A stretch of DNA of 58,467 bases, from contig NZ_LQQO01000010.1 of assembly GCF_001619955.1 (NCBI RefSeq), positions 1 through 58,467 on the forward strand, given 5' to 3'. Positions 1 through 9,418 of the stretch are shown piece by piece (position 1 is the first letter of the stretch; each line of letters starts with the position of its first letter). This DNA is from Sphingomonas hankookensis. GTDB taxonomy: Bacteria; Pseudomonadota; Alphaproteobacteria; Sphingomonadales; Sphingomonadaceae. A model generated the notes under the pieces. That model searched no databases. It was not told where the DNA came from and worked only from the letters and a program-made list of their open reading frames with translations. The position numbers were made by a program, and so were the translations under genes.

Positions 1-693
1 ACCGGGGTCCCTTTTCCACGCCGATCCACAAGCAAGCGCGCATGGTCGTTGGAACAGGTGGCGGCCAAGACTGGCTTGTCGAGGACCACCGTCGCTAGCC
101 TGGAGCGCGGCGGAGGATCGGTTGCCAGTCTCATGAAAGTGCTGGTGGTCCTCGCACCCAATGCTCGTCGGCAAGCGCCTGAGCGCTCGTACTGGGGGCA
201 AGGGGACAAGGCAGATCGGGACAGTCGTTTCACACCGCCCGATTTCATGGATGATATCTACACTGCCTTCGGTGCCGTCGATCTCGACCCGTGCGCTGAC
301 GTGCGTAGCCCTGTCATCGCAAATCGCAGGATATTGGTGAGCGAGGGCGGTGACGGACTCGTAGAAGACTGGTCCGGTGGACTGGCTTACGTCAATCCGC
401 CCTTTTCGAACATGCTGGCGTGGTTACGACGCGCCTACGAACAATGGCGTGTCGGCAATGTTCGGACCGTGGTCTGCCTTGTCCCGGTCCGAACCGACTC
501 GGCCTTCTTTCATGATACGCTGATAGCCGAAGCTGATATCTTTCTTTTGCAAGGGCGGGTTAAGTTCCTCAGCCCGCAAGGCAAGTCACAACATACACCA
601 TTCTCGCTCATGATCGTGACATTGGGAACGACGGCCGAGCAACGGCGACGGTACGCTGAACTTGCGTCCGGCCATTGGTTGGCGCGCATTTGA
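1..693 (+). CDS. HTH-DNA N6-adenine methyltransferase, phage Dam type (5' end outside window)
   Basis: The frame is open from the first base, so the gene starts upstream; a TTG at 49 is a possible internal start but would cut into the first domain. Codons 15-40 (WSLEQVAAKTGLSRTT and following) look like an XRE-type helix-turn-helix. The rest resembles the phage-type DNA adenine methyltransferase family (PF05869), with a DPCAD motif near codon 96 and the catalytic NPPF motif near codon 132. The predicted role is S-adenosylmethionine-dependent methylation of adenine in DNA. HTH domains at the front of such enzymes can aid DNA binding or autoregulation. It lies inside the probable integrated element ending at the tRNA remnant near 2491. 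No restriction endonuclease partner is visible, so it is probably an orphan methylase. Confidence 0.82.
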   Translation, partial: TGVPFPRRSTSKRAWSLEQVAAKTGLSRTTVASLERGGGSVASLMKVLVVLAPNARRQAPERSYWGQGDKADRDSRFTPPDFMDDIYTAFGAVDLDPCADVRSPVIANRRILVSEGGDGLVEDWSGGLAYVNPPFSNMLAWLRRAYEQWRVGNVRTVVCLVPVRTDSAFFHDTLIAEADIFLLQGRVKFLSPQGKSQHTPFSLMIVTLGTTAEQRRRYAELASGHWLARI

Positions 694-892
694 CGTGTCA
701 CGACTGCCAACCGAACAGTTCGCTTTCGAATGCCAAGAACGCCTCCGCGCGCGATACCGACCTTCCGGTGCAACGGCGTATGATCGATGCAATGCGTCTA
801 CCAAACCGCGGTTTGACGGTTCGCTGTCTATATCCTCAGCCCATGCAGTGGGGGCGGCGAACATGTTGGGGACGTTCTCGACAGGAGATGCC

Positions 893-2008
893 TCAGACAG
901 TTGATTGGGCCGCCTCGTCAAGCTCGGCAGGGCGGATGAAACGCTTGGGTATTTTGAGCCGGACGAACGTTTGCATGCCATCGCGCTGCGCGGACGTAAT
1001 CCTTATGTTTTGCAGCACGGGGTGATCGACGACCGTGGTAGCGCTTTGTCCGGGAAGCGCATCCGTCACGGTTTCGGGAAACGGGCGATTAATAATAAAC
1101 GTGTGCCCGGCAACCAGGCCAACATCAACGATCCGCACACTGGCCATGATACGCCCCGATCGCAGATAGATCGACGTCCGGCTCCCAGCGTTCTCACCAA
1201 GAATTATTTCTTGGCCGCCCCCCTCACGCGGATCGCAGCCTCCTAACAGACTTGTTGCACACACCGCCAAATCCGCGCCAGCGAGCGCAATTGCGCGTTC
1301 CGCGAGTATATCAATCTCGAACACAGCAGCGCTCGCCGTCATCCTTGCCAACGCACGCTGACGCTTGCGCTGTTCCGATGCGTGGCAGCTGATGCTGCTC
1401 ATCAACTCACGTGGTGTCCAATCGACAATCCGCTGGGTATATGGCCTCAGCGCATCGTTCAGCATCGACACATTCGCCTCAAGCTGGAGATGACGGCCAG
1501 CCAACTTGACATCTACCCGCTGGGGGGCCGTTTTGAGCGACACAAGCGTCATGCCGGCTGCCGATCGCTCGATCGCCGCATCGATCATCCGACGAGCCTG
1601 GGCAAACCGGTCTGTGTGCCGTTGCCGGGCGCGGTGAACCTCATGAACCCGTTGAAAAACGAGCTCTGGCAAGTCCGGCAGACCCGGCCCACCCATCTCG
1701 CTCGTAAGCCTGTCAGGGGCGAACAGGCAGAGGACTACGGCCCCGATACCAACTTCTATGACGACCCCTGTTTCCCTGAACTGGGCGCCGGCCGCCACGC
1801 GCCGCACGAGTTGTACGACCGGTGCCGAAGCGGCCATGGCTTCGCAGGCGGCGATGCGTTGGCGCAGGCGCATCTGAAGATCGCGGATTTCTAACGCAGT
1901 CAGTTCGCTCGATACGTCGGTCACATCTGGTCCATCTTCGGTGAGAAGGCATTGGTCGACGGCTTGGTTCATGACTTCGTCCATTCTCCGGAGGTGCGGC
2001 TTTTCCAC
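893..2008 (-). CDS. hypothetical protein of the putative integrated element
   Basis: This 371-residue protein matches no family I recognise. A GTG at 2008 gives the full length, but ATG codons at 1984 and 1972 are equally possible starts and none has a convincing Shine-Dalgarno sequence. It has no signal peptide or obvious membrane helices. The N-terminal 60 residues are helical and charged, the middle is rich in Arg and Gln, and the C-terminal third (about 255-350) alternates short hydrophobic strands, suggesting a beta-rich domain. It is transcribed toward the methylase gene and stands alone. Its composition is less extreme than that of the core genes downstream, consistent with acquired DNA. 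The reading is reliable because the frame is long and uninterrupted; the function is unknown. Confidence 0.6.
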   Translation of the reverse strand: MEKPHLRRMDEVMNQAVDQCLLTEDGPDVTDVSSELTALEIRDLQMRLRQRIAACEAMAASAPVVQLVRRVAAGAQFRETGVVIEVGIGAVVLCLFAPDRLTSEMGGPGLPDLPELVFQRVHEVHRARQRHTDRFAQARRMIDAAIERSAAGMTLVSLKTAPQRVDVKLAGRHLQLEANVSMLNDALRPYTQRIVDWTPRELMSSISCHASEQRKRQRALARMTASAAVFEIDILAERAIALAGADLAVCATSLLGGCDPREGGGQEIILGENAGSRTSIYLRSGRIMASVRIVDVGLVAGHTFIINRPFPETVTDALPGQSATTVVDHPVLQNIRITSAQRDGMQTFVRLKIPKRFIRPAELDEAAQSTV

Positions 2009-2463
2009 TCTTTCTGCGGAACTTACCTACATTCGCTTAATGCGAGGGACCTTCAGGGCGTTGTTCGGCGCCAGCTGCCTGGACGATGTCTGAGGAGACA
2101 ATTCGCGTCAGCTTGGATCGAACACGAGGTGGAGAGCTGCCTCAATCACGTTGAACCGAGGCTTGCGCGGTGCCCCACAGTTCATCGCAGGGCGAAAGGA
2201 CGTCTAAGCCGTATGATCCAACAGCCGGCATGCTAACCGACGTGGCCGTGCCGGGCAGTAGGAGACAACAAGGCCGCGTGGACCGCGAACGAAATGCGAT
2301 ATGGACCACTTCAGCAACGTCTCGTCGACGCCCTGCCAACGGCTTGGAGTTGATCCGACTCAACTCATCGCAAGGCCTCTGGACCGATATACACAACCGA
2401 TGCACAAGGATGCCGCGATCCTGCAAGAACCGCGGAAATCCGTGGGTTTGTGGTGACGGTATT
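2009..2463. other. gene-poor stretch at the element boundary
   Basis: I see no credible gene here on either strand: the open frames are short, lack ribosome binding sites and show no family resemblance. A short hairpin lies just before the tRNA remnant at 2429-2444 (CCGCGG, loop AAAT, CCGTGG). The stretch probably contains the upstream region of the leftward hypothetical gene and the right end of an integrated element. Confidence 0.4.
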
Positions 2464-2491
2464 TCGGGTTCGAATCCTGTCTCCCCGACCA
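2464..2491 (+). other. tRNA 3'-end remnant (T arm, acceptor strand, CCA), putative attachment site
   Basis: The sequence has a T stem (TCGGG, 2464-2468), a canonical T loop (TTCGAAT, 2469-2475), the returning strand (CCTGT), a seven-base acceptor strand (CTCCCCG, 2481-2487), a discriminator A and an encoded CCA (2489-2491). No matching 5' acceptor strand (CGGGGAG) or D and anticodon arms occur within reach on either side, so this is a fragment and not a working tRNA gene. Integrases commonly recombine at tRNA or tmRNA 3' ends and leave such a copy at one border. The isotype cannot be told. Confidence 0.55.
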
Positions 2492-2606
2492 CGAAATCCA
2501 CCACACATCTTTTGCTCGATCGGGCCGAATAGGCGCCGACCGGTTTGGCACGTCGCTTTCCGTCAGTACTTGACTCAGTCAACTATCCTGCGCCAACTAG
2601 GACTGC

Positions 2607-3524
2607 ATGGAAGATGCAGACGTCACCGCAGTCCGGCAGTTCAACCGCTTCTATACCCAGACGATCGGCGCCCTCGACGCGCGCTTTCTGGGGACCGAAG
2701 CGAGCCTCCCCGAAGCGCGCCTGTTGTTCGAGATCGCGACACGCGAACCGGTAACCGCCAGCGTCCTGCAGGACGCGCTCGGTATGGATGCGGGCTATCT
2801 CAGCCGTCTCGTCGCCCGGTTCGAAAAGCGCGGTTGGATCGTCCGGGTCCGCCGCGACGATGACGCCCGCGCGCGCGATTTGCGGTTGACCGAGGCGGGA
2901 CGCGACGCCTTCGCCACGATCGACCGGCGGCAGAGCGATGCGGTCGGCGACCTGCTGGGCATGGTCGAGGGACAGGCGCGGCGCGATCTGGTCGAGGCAT
3001 TGACGCGCGCGCGGCTGCTGCTCGATCCGGCGTCGGGCGGGGCGTTCGTCGTCCGGCCGTTCCGTGCGGGTGAACCGGCGCTGATCGCCGCGCGGCAATC
3101 GGTCCTCTATCGCGACAGCCATGGCTGGGGTCGCGACGTCGAGGTGATCGAAAGCGAGGTGACCGCGGCGTTCCTGCGCAACTTCAACCCCGAGCGCGAA
3201 CAATGCTGGGTCGCGGAGATCGACGGCGTGATGGCCGGCGCGGTGTTCGTGACCGACGAGGGAGACGATATCGCGCGACTGCGCCTGCTGCACGTCGAAC
3301 CCTTTGCCCGCCGGCGCGGCATCGGCGATGCGCTGGTTGGGCACTGTGTCGATTTCGCCCGGACGAAGGGCTACCGCGCACTGGTGCTGTGGACGCAGAC
3401 CGTGCTGGAGGCGGCACGCCGGATCTATGCGGCGCACGGGTTCGACTGTGTCGAGACGGCGATGCACGAACGGTTCGGCATGCCGCTACAGGGCGAAACC
3501 TGGCAGCGGAAGCTGGCCGCATGA
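2607..3524 (+). CDS. MarR-family regulator fused to GNAT N-acetyltransferase
   Basis: This 305-residue protein has two domains. Residues 1-145 form a MarR-type winged helix, including the segment LGMDAGYLSRLVARFEKRGW and a charged wing (RRDDDARARDL). Residues 150-305 form a GNAT acetyltransferase, with the acetyl-CoA loop ARRRGIGDALV and the C-terminal YAAHGF strand. Such fusions are known in proteobacteria and pair a DNA-binding sensor with an acetyl-CoA-dependent enzyme whose substrate is usually unknown. It overlaps the next acetyltransferase gene by ATGA, so the two are translationally coupled. It is the first gene to the right of the tRNA remnant and has ordinary high-GC core codon use. 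Confidence 0.88.
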   Translation: MEDADVTAVRQFNRFYTQTIGALDARFLGTEASLPEARLLFEIATREPVTASVLQDALGMDAGYLSRLVARFEKRGWIVRVRRDDDARARDLRLTEAGRDAFATIDRRQSDAVGDLLGMVEGQARRDLVEALTRARLLLDPASGGAFVVRPFRAGEPALIAARQSVLYRDSHGWGRDVEVIESEVTAAFLRNFNPEREQCWVAEIDGVMAGAVFVTDEGDDIARLRLLHVEPFARRRGIGDALVGHCVDFARTKGYRALVLWTQTVLEAARRIYAAHGFDCVETAMHERFGMPLQGETWQRKLAA

Positions 3525-4069
3525 ACGAAGCGCTGACCATCCGCATCGCGACCGAGGCCGATCTCGAACCGCTTCGGGCGTTGATGGCGCTGGCGATCGA
3601 TCGCGGACAGGCCGCGGTGCTGACCCCCGGACAGGTCGTCGCCAGCCGCGCGGTGATGGGCCTCGATACGCAGCTGATCCGCGACGGCACCTATTTCGTC
3701 GTCGAAGAGGGCGGGGTGCCGGTCGGCTGCGGCGGGTGGAGCCGGCGCGCGACGCTCTATGGCGGCGATCACAGCACCGACCTGCGCGATCCAGCGCTGC
3801 TCGATCCGGCGAAAGATGCTGCCCGCAACCGCGCAATGTATACCCACCCCGACCAGGTCCGCCGGGGGATCGGCCGGATGATCCTCGACCGCTGCGAACA
3901 GGCGGCGCGGGCGGAGGGGTTTGCCGCGGCCGAACTGATGGGAACGGCCGGCGGCGTGCCGCTCTATGCCGCCTGCGGCTACCACCCGGTCGAGCGCGCC
4001 GATGCGCAGGTCGATGGGGTGACCGTTCCGCTCACCCGCATGCGCAAGACGCTGACCGCGTCGGCATAG
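3521..4069 (+). CDS. GNAT family N-acetyltransferase
   Basis: This 182-residue single-domain GNAT protein starts at the ATG that overlaps the stop of the preceding MarR-GNAT gene. The frame is open further upstream, but only the sequence from MNEALTIRIATEADLEPL reads as a GNAT amino terminus. The acetyl-CoA-binding loop is visible as VRRGIGRMILDRCE, followed by LMGTAGGVPLYAACGYHP, the usual beta5 to helix-4 region. The substrate is not predictable. It is coupled to and probably co-expressed with the fusion protein before it, so the pair may act on related small molecules. Confidence 0.88.
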   Translation: MNEALTIRIATEADLEPLRALMALAIDRGQAAVLTPGQVVASRAVMGLDTQLIRDGTYFVVEEGGVPVGCGGWSRRATLYGGDHSTDLRDPALLDPAKDAARNRAMYTHPDQVRRGIGRMILDRCEQAARAEGFAAAELMGTAGGVPLYAACGYHPVERADAQVDGVTVPLTRMRKTLTASA

Positions 4070-4080
4070 CGCGCGGCCGG

Positions 4081-5217
4081 TCAGGCGGTGACGAGGCTGG
4101 CCCGGTCGATCTCGGCGATCGAACGGGCACCGGTCAGCGCCATGGCGACGCGTATTTCACTCTCGAACAGGTTCAGCAGGCGGGTAACGCCGGCTTCTCC
4201 GGCGGCGGCAAGCGCATAGATGAAGGCGCGCCCGATCATCGTCGCATCGGCGCCGAGCGCCAGCATCCGCACCACGTCCAGCCCCGAGCGGATACCGGAA
4301 TCGGCCAGAATCCCGATCTGTCCCTTCACCGCATCGGCGATGGCGGGCAGGGCGCGCGCGGTGGAAAGGACGCCGTCGAGCTGTCGTCCGCCATGGTTCG
4401 ACACGACGATGCCATCCGCCCCGAAGCGTACCGCGTCGCGCGCGTCGTCGGGGTCCAATATCCCCTTGATGATCATCGGGCCCCGCCAGACATCGCGGAT
4501 CCATTCGAGATCGCGCCACGATATCGCCGGATCGAAATTCGCACCCAGCCAGCCGATATAGTCGGCAAGCGCGGTCGGCGTGCCGCGATAGGTGGAGATA
4601 TTGCCCAGGTCGTGCGGCCGCCCGAACAGCCCGACGTCCCATGCCCAGCGCGGATGGGTGAGCGCCTGGACCATCCGGCGCAGCGGGGCGTGGGGGCCCG
4701 ACATGCCGCTATGCGCATCGCGGTAGCGCGCGCCCGGCACCGGCATGTCGACGGTAAAGACCAGCGTCGTGACGCCCGCCGCCTGCGCCCGTTCCAGCGC
4801 GTCGCGCATGAAGCCGCGATCCTTCAGCACATAGAGCTGGAACCAGATCGGCGCGCTGGACGCGGCCTGTACCTCGCGGATCGCGCAGACCGACACCGTC
4901 GACAGGGTGAAGGGCACGCCCTTCGCCGCCGCGGCGCGTGCCGCCTGCACCTCCCCCCGGCGGGCATACATGCCGGTCAGGCCGACCGGGGCCAGCACCA
5001 CCGGCATCGCCATGCGCGTGCCGAACAGATCGATGTCGAGCCGCAGGTCGGCGACGTCGCGCAGCACCCGCTGGCGCAGCGCGATATCGGACAGGTCGTC
5101 CACGTTCCGCCGCAGCGTGTGTTCGGCATAGGCACCGCCGTCGATATAGTGGAACAGGAACGGTGGCAGCCGCCGGCGTGCGATGGCGCGAAAATCGGTG
5201 GGCGCGGACACGATCAT
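4081..5217 (-). CDS. lldD: FMN-dependent alpha-hydroxy acid dehydrogenase (LldD-like)
   Basis: This 378-residue enzyme belongs to the FMN-dependent alpha-hydroxy acid oxidising family; E. coli LldD is 396 residues. Visible signatures are the N-terminal [32 protein letters not shown] in the FMN site, and the active-site block [10 protein letters not shown] with the catalytic base at His275, followed by an [15 protein letters not shown] phosphate-binding segment. The likely reaction is oxidation of L-lactate to pyruvate at the membrane with electrons passed to quinone, though mandelate or another 2-hydroxy acid is possible. No lactate permease or LldR regulator is adjacent. It converges with the acetyltransferase pair. 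Confidence 0.88.
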   Translation of the reverse strand: MIVSAPTDFRAIARRRLPPFLFHYIDGGAYAEHTLRRNVDDLSDIALRQRVLRDVADLRLDIDLFGTRMAMPVVLAPVGLTGMYARRGEVQAARAAAAKGVPFTLSTVSVCAIREVQAASSAPIWFQLYVLKDRGFMRDALERAQAAGVTTLVFTVDMPVPGARYRDAHSGMSGPHAPLRRMVQALTHPRWAWDVGLFGRPHDLGNISTYRGTPTALADYIGWLGANFDPAISWRDLEWIRDVWRGPMIIKGILDPDDARDAVRFGADGIVVSNHGGRQLDGVLSTARALPAIADAVKGQIGILADSGIRSGLDVVRMLALGADATMIGRAFIYALAAAGEAGVTRLLNLFESEIRVAMALTGARSIAEIDRASLVTA

Positions 5218-5420
5218 GGCGGGGCCTTACAGGGGGCGTCGGACGGGAGGGGTGGCCGCCGCACGTTCGCGTGACCGGACATTCTCGTCAATCGCGCTGT
5301 CGGCAATCTGCCGGAACGCTACCGCGCCGCAGCGTGCAATATTCGCTCACCGACAGGTCGCAAAGGTGCCGCAATCGCGCCACCGTGATGCTGTCCGCGT
5401 AACGACCGTTATCGGCCACG

Positions 5421-5456
5421 AAAAAGGGGCGCCACCGTTGCCGGGGCGCCCCTTCT
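5421..5456 (-). terminator. intrinsic terminator of the small lipoprotein gene
   Basis: Read on the minus strand, an eight-base-pair perfect stem (GGGGCGCC at 5445-5452 pairing with 5426-5433) is followed by TTTTT (5425-5421). It lies about 45 bases beyond the stop of the leftward lipoprotein gene. Confidence 0.8.
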
Positions 5457-5498
5457 TCATTCCGGCTTCCCGCGTCGGTGAGGACGCGGGAACGGGAA

Positions 5499-5744
5499 TT
5501 ACATGCCGTTGTGCTCGGCGGCGTTCTCGATCGCGTCCGACGCGTCTTCGGCGTTTTCCGAAGCGTTCATCAGGTCGGCAGCGACGGCTTCGTTCGAGGT
5601 GTTCTCGGCCTGCGCTTCGAGGTTGTCCGCCAGCATTTCCAGGTTGTCCGACGCGGCGTCGGCAGCGTTGTCGGTCGGGGTGTTCTTGCAAGCGGCAACC
5701 GACAGGAGGCCGGCGGCGGCGGCGACGAGCATGATCTTCTTCAT
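5499..5744 (-). CDS. small putative lipoprotein, Ala/Asn/Glu-rich
   Basis: This 81-residue protein starts at the ATG at 5744, preceded by GGGAG at good spacing; the frame is open upstream but only this start gives a signal sequence. Residues 1-19 (MKKIMLVAAAAGLLSVAAC) are a lipoprotein signal peptide with a lipobox ending in Cys19. The mature part is acidic, low in complexity and rich in Ala, Asn, Asp and Glu, with heptad-like spacing of hydrophobic residues, so it may form a helix or coiled coil. Similar tiny lipoproteins are common in sphingomonads and have no assigned function. A strong terminator follows it, and it is probably a highly expressed single-gene unit. Confidence 0.75.
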   Translation of the reverse strand: MKKIMLVAAAAGLLSVAACKNTPTDNAADAASDNLEMLADNLEAQAENTSNEAVAADLMNASENAEDASDAIENAAEHNGM

Positions 5745-6173
5745 TCGGGTTACTCCCAGAAAATTCCATTTCGCGAATATCCCGGCGTCACCGCCGTCGC
5801 GAGATAGCCGCAATAGCGCCTTGTACGCCGCCGTCAATCTCCAATTGTGGCAAGATTGCGGCTTTGCGACCAATGGTGGACCGCGCCAGCGTTACGACGA
5901 AGTGACATTTTGGCAGGAAACAGAGCCGAAAATGGCGGAAAACGCGATGTCATGCTGCAATCGCGAAAGGGTGCCGCCGTCGATCGGCCCGGGCCGCCGG
6001 AACGACGCCGCCACCGGATCGAGTCGCTGCCGAATGGACGACGGCGACGGTCGAATCGGGCCGACCGCCCGCGCGCCCGGTCCATGGCGCCCGCGTTGCC
6101 AATTCGCCGGCCCATCGCTACATCGCGCCAGAACCTTTTATATCACCCGATATTCGAAACGGAGCCGTCGGCA
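5745..6173. other. intergenic region between the divergent lipoprotein and ettA genes
   Basis: I find no convincing gene in these 429 bases; the short frames on both strands are Arg-rich, as expected from chance in GC-rich DNA. It must hold the promoters of both flanking genes. An AT-rich TTTTATATC segment (6136-6144) about 30 bases before the ettA start could be a -10 region, and GGAG at 6161-6164 serves as the ettA ribosome binding site. Confidence 0.4.
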
Positions 6174-7853
<1,680 letters not shown>

Positions 7854-7858
7854 TCGTC

Positions 7859-9040
7859 ATGCCGGTGGTCGAGGAAAATGGGGCGGGGTCGGACGATCCC
7901 GCCGATGCGATCCGCTATCGCCTCGACCAGCAGCGTATTCTGGCCGAGTTCGGCGGCATCGCGCTGCGCAGCCGCGACATCGACGAGATCGTGCGGGCGG
8001 CGGTCGAACTGGCCGCGCGCGGCATGCGGACGCGGCTCGCCAAGTTCCTGCATCACGACGACCAGGGCGGCGCGCTGATCGTCCGTGCCGGCATAGGCTG
8101 GAACGAGGGCGTGGTCGGGCAGGCGGAGATGGGCGACGATCTCGCCTCGCCCGCCGGCTTCGCCTTCCGCACCGGCGAGGCGGTGATCTCCAATCACCTG
8201 AGCGACGAAAAGCGCTTCCGCACGCCGGACTTCATGGCCGACCATGGCGTCAAGCGGGCGATCAACGTGCTGGTCGAAGCGAACGGCAAGCGCTTCGGCG
8301 TGCTGGAGGTCGACAGCCGCAAGGATGGCCGGTTCGAGGAAGACGACCTCGCCTTCATGCAGGGCTTCGCCAACCTGATCGGGGTCGCGATCGAACGGCT
8401 GGAGGCCGAAGCCTCGCTGCGCGCCGCGATCGAGCATCAGGAACTGCTGACGCGCGAGGCGTCGCACCGGGTCAAGAACAGCCTCGCCATGGTGTCGGCC
8501 ATGCTCAACCTGCAGATGCGCGAGGATGACGACCCGCGGGTGCAGCGGATGCTGGGCGACGCGCAGGCGCGGATCGTCGCCATCGGCCAGGCGCATGACC
8601 AGTTGTGGCAGGGCGACCGGGTCGGCGTCGTTGCGCTGGAGCGGCTGCTATGCGGCATCGTCGACCAGTTGAAGGAACAGGCGCCCGACCACGCGATCGA
8701 CTGCGACATCGCGCCATTGGTGGTCAGCGGCGACACCGCGATCCCGCTCGGGCTGTTGCTGACCGAACTGGTCACCAACGCGATCAAATATGCCTATGGC
8801 GAGGGTGGCGGGGCGGTGCGGATCGCGACGCGTTGCGACGACGGGCAATTATGGCTGGAAGTCGTCGATCGCGGGCAGGGGCTGCCGGCCGGCTTCGATC
8901 CGACCGCGGCGCGACCGACGAGTCTGGGCATGCGCATGGTCGGCAGTCTGGCACGGCAGCTGGGCGGGACGCTCAGTTTCGAGAATGCAGCGCCGGGGAC
9001 GCAGGTGACGTTCGTGATGCCTTTGCCGGAGTCGGTGTAG
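7859..9040 (+). CDS. GAF-domain sensor histidine kinase, HisKA_2/HWE type
   Basis: This 393-residue protein has no membrane segments. Residues about 25-185 form a GAF sensor domain. A HisKA_2 phosphoacceptor helix follows, with EASHRVKNSLAMVSAMLNLQ placing the phosphorylated residue at His203. Residues 290-390 form a short HATPase domain with an N box (LVTNAIKYAY) and G box (DRGQGLPAGF). This class in alphaproteobacteria commonly feeds the PhyR general stress response or acts as a light or redox sensor, but no PhyR or EcfG gene is adjacent. It starts five bases after ettA and may share its transcript. REP-like repeats follow its stop. Confidence 0.88.
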   Translation: MPVVEENGAGSDDPADAIRYRLDQQRILAEFGGIALRSRDIDEIVRAAVELAARGMRTRLAKFLHHDDQGGALIVRAGIGWNEGVVGQAEMGDDLASPAGFAFRTGEAVISNHLSDEKRFRTPDFMADHGVKRAINVLVEANGKRFGVLEVDSRKDGRFEEDDLAFMQGFANLIGVAIERLEAEASLRAAIEHQELLTREASHRVKNSLAMVSAMLNLQMREDDDPRVQRMLGDAQARIVAIGQAHDQLWQGDRVGVVALERLLCGIVDQLKEQAPDHAIDCDIAPLVVSGDTAIPLGLLLTELVTNAIKYAYGEGGGAVRIATRCDDGQLWLEVVDRGQGLPAGFDPTAARPTSLGMRMVGSLARQLGGTLSFENAAPGTQVTFVMPLPESV

Positions 9041-9065
9041 GGCATTTGCTATCCCCTCCTCCAAT

Positions 9066-9116
9066 CCGTTCACTTCGAGCAGGTTCGAGCGAAGTCGAGA
9101 ACCGACCGTCGAGAAG
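9066..9116. repeat. REP-like element, GTTCGAGC family, copy A (half element)
   Basis: It contains TTCGAGCAGGTTCGAGCGAA, then GTCGAGAAC and CCGTCGAGAAG. These words recur in the copies at 9271-9389 and 19761-19880. It looks like a half-site or decayed copy. Confidence 0.6.
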
Positions 9117-9134
9117 ACCTTTCCGCGTTCCCCA

Positions 9135-9245
9135 CCGTTCGTCCTGAGTAGCCACTGAGCCTGTCGAAGTGGCGTATCGAAGGACCGCCACCGGTGCTTC
9201 GATACGGGTTTTCGACTTCGCTCAGCCCCTACTCAGCACGAACGG
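9135..9245. repeat. REP-like inverted element, CCTGAGTAG variant, copy B
   Basis: The outer arms CCGTTCGTCCTGAGTAG (9135-9151) and CTACTCAGCACGAACGG (9229-9245) are inverted copies. Inside them are GAGCCTGTCGAA and TTCGACTTCGCTCAG, also in inverted order. This is the layout of a paired intergenic palindromic element of the kind abundant in sphingomonad genomes. Confidence 0.7.
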
Positions 9246-9270
9246 ATGCGGGCGAAATCCCGCCTGTTAC

Positions 9271-9389
9271 CCGTTCGGTTCGAGCAGCTTCGAGCTCGTC
9301 GAGAAGCGTCTGTCGAGAACGGCCCGATTGTGGCCCCGCCTTCTCGACGGACGGTTCTCGACAGGCTCGAACCTGCTCGAAGCAAACGG
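9271..9389. repeat. REP-like inverted element, GTTCGAGC family, copy C
   Basis: The left arm begins CCGTTCGGTTCGAGCAG, and the right arm ends CTGCTCGAAGCAAACGG. Internal GTCGAGAAG and CTTCTCGAC, and GTCGAGAAC and GTTCTCGAC, are inverted. It is nearly identical to the copy at 19761-19880, showing a dispersed family. It lies between the kinase and the convergent NYN gene. Confidence 0.75.
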
Positions 9390-9418
9390 AGTGCGTGAGG
9401 AAAGGGCAGGCGTCCCCC

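Noticed and set aside
2400..2491. A complete tRNA or permuted tmRNA gene
   Set aside because: Neither a CGGGGAG acceptor strand nor D and anticodon arms can be found up- or downstream within a plausible distance.
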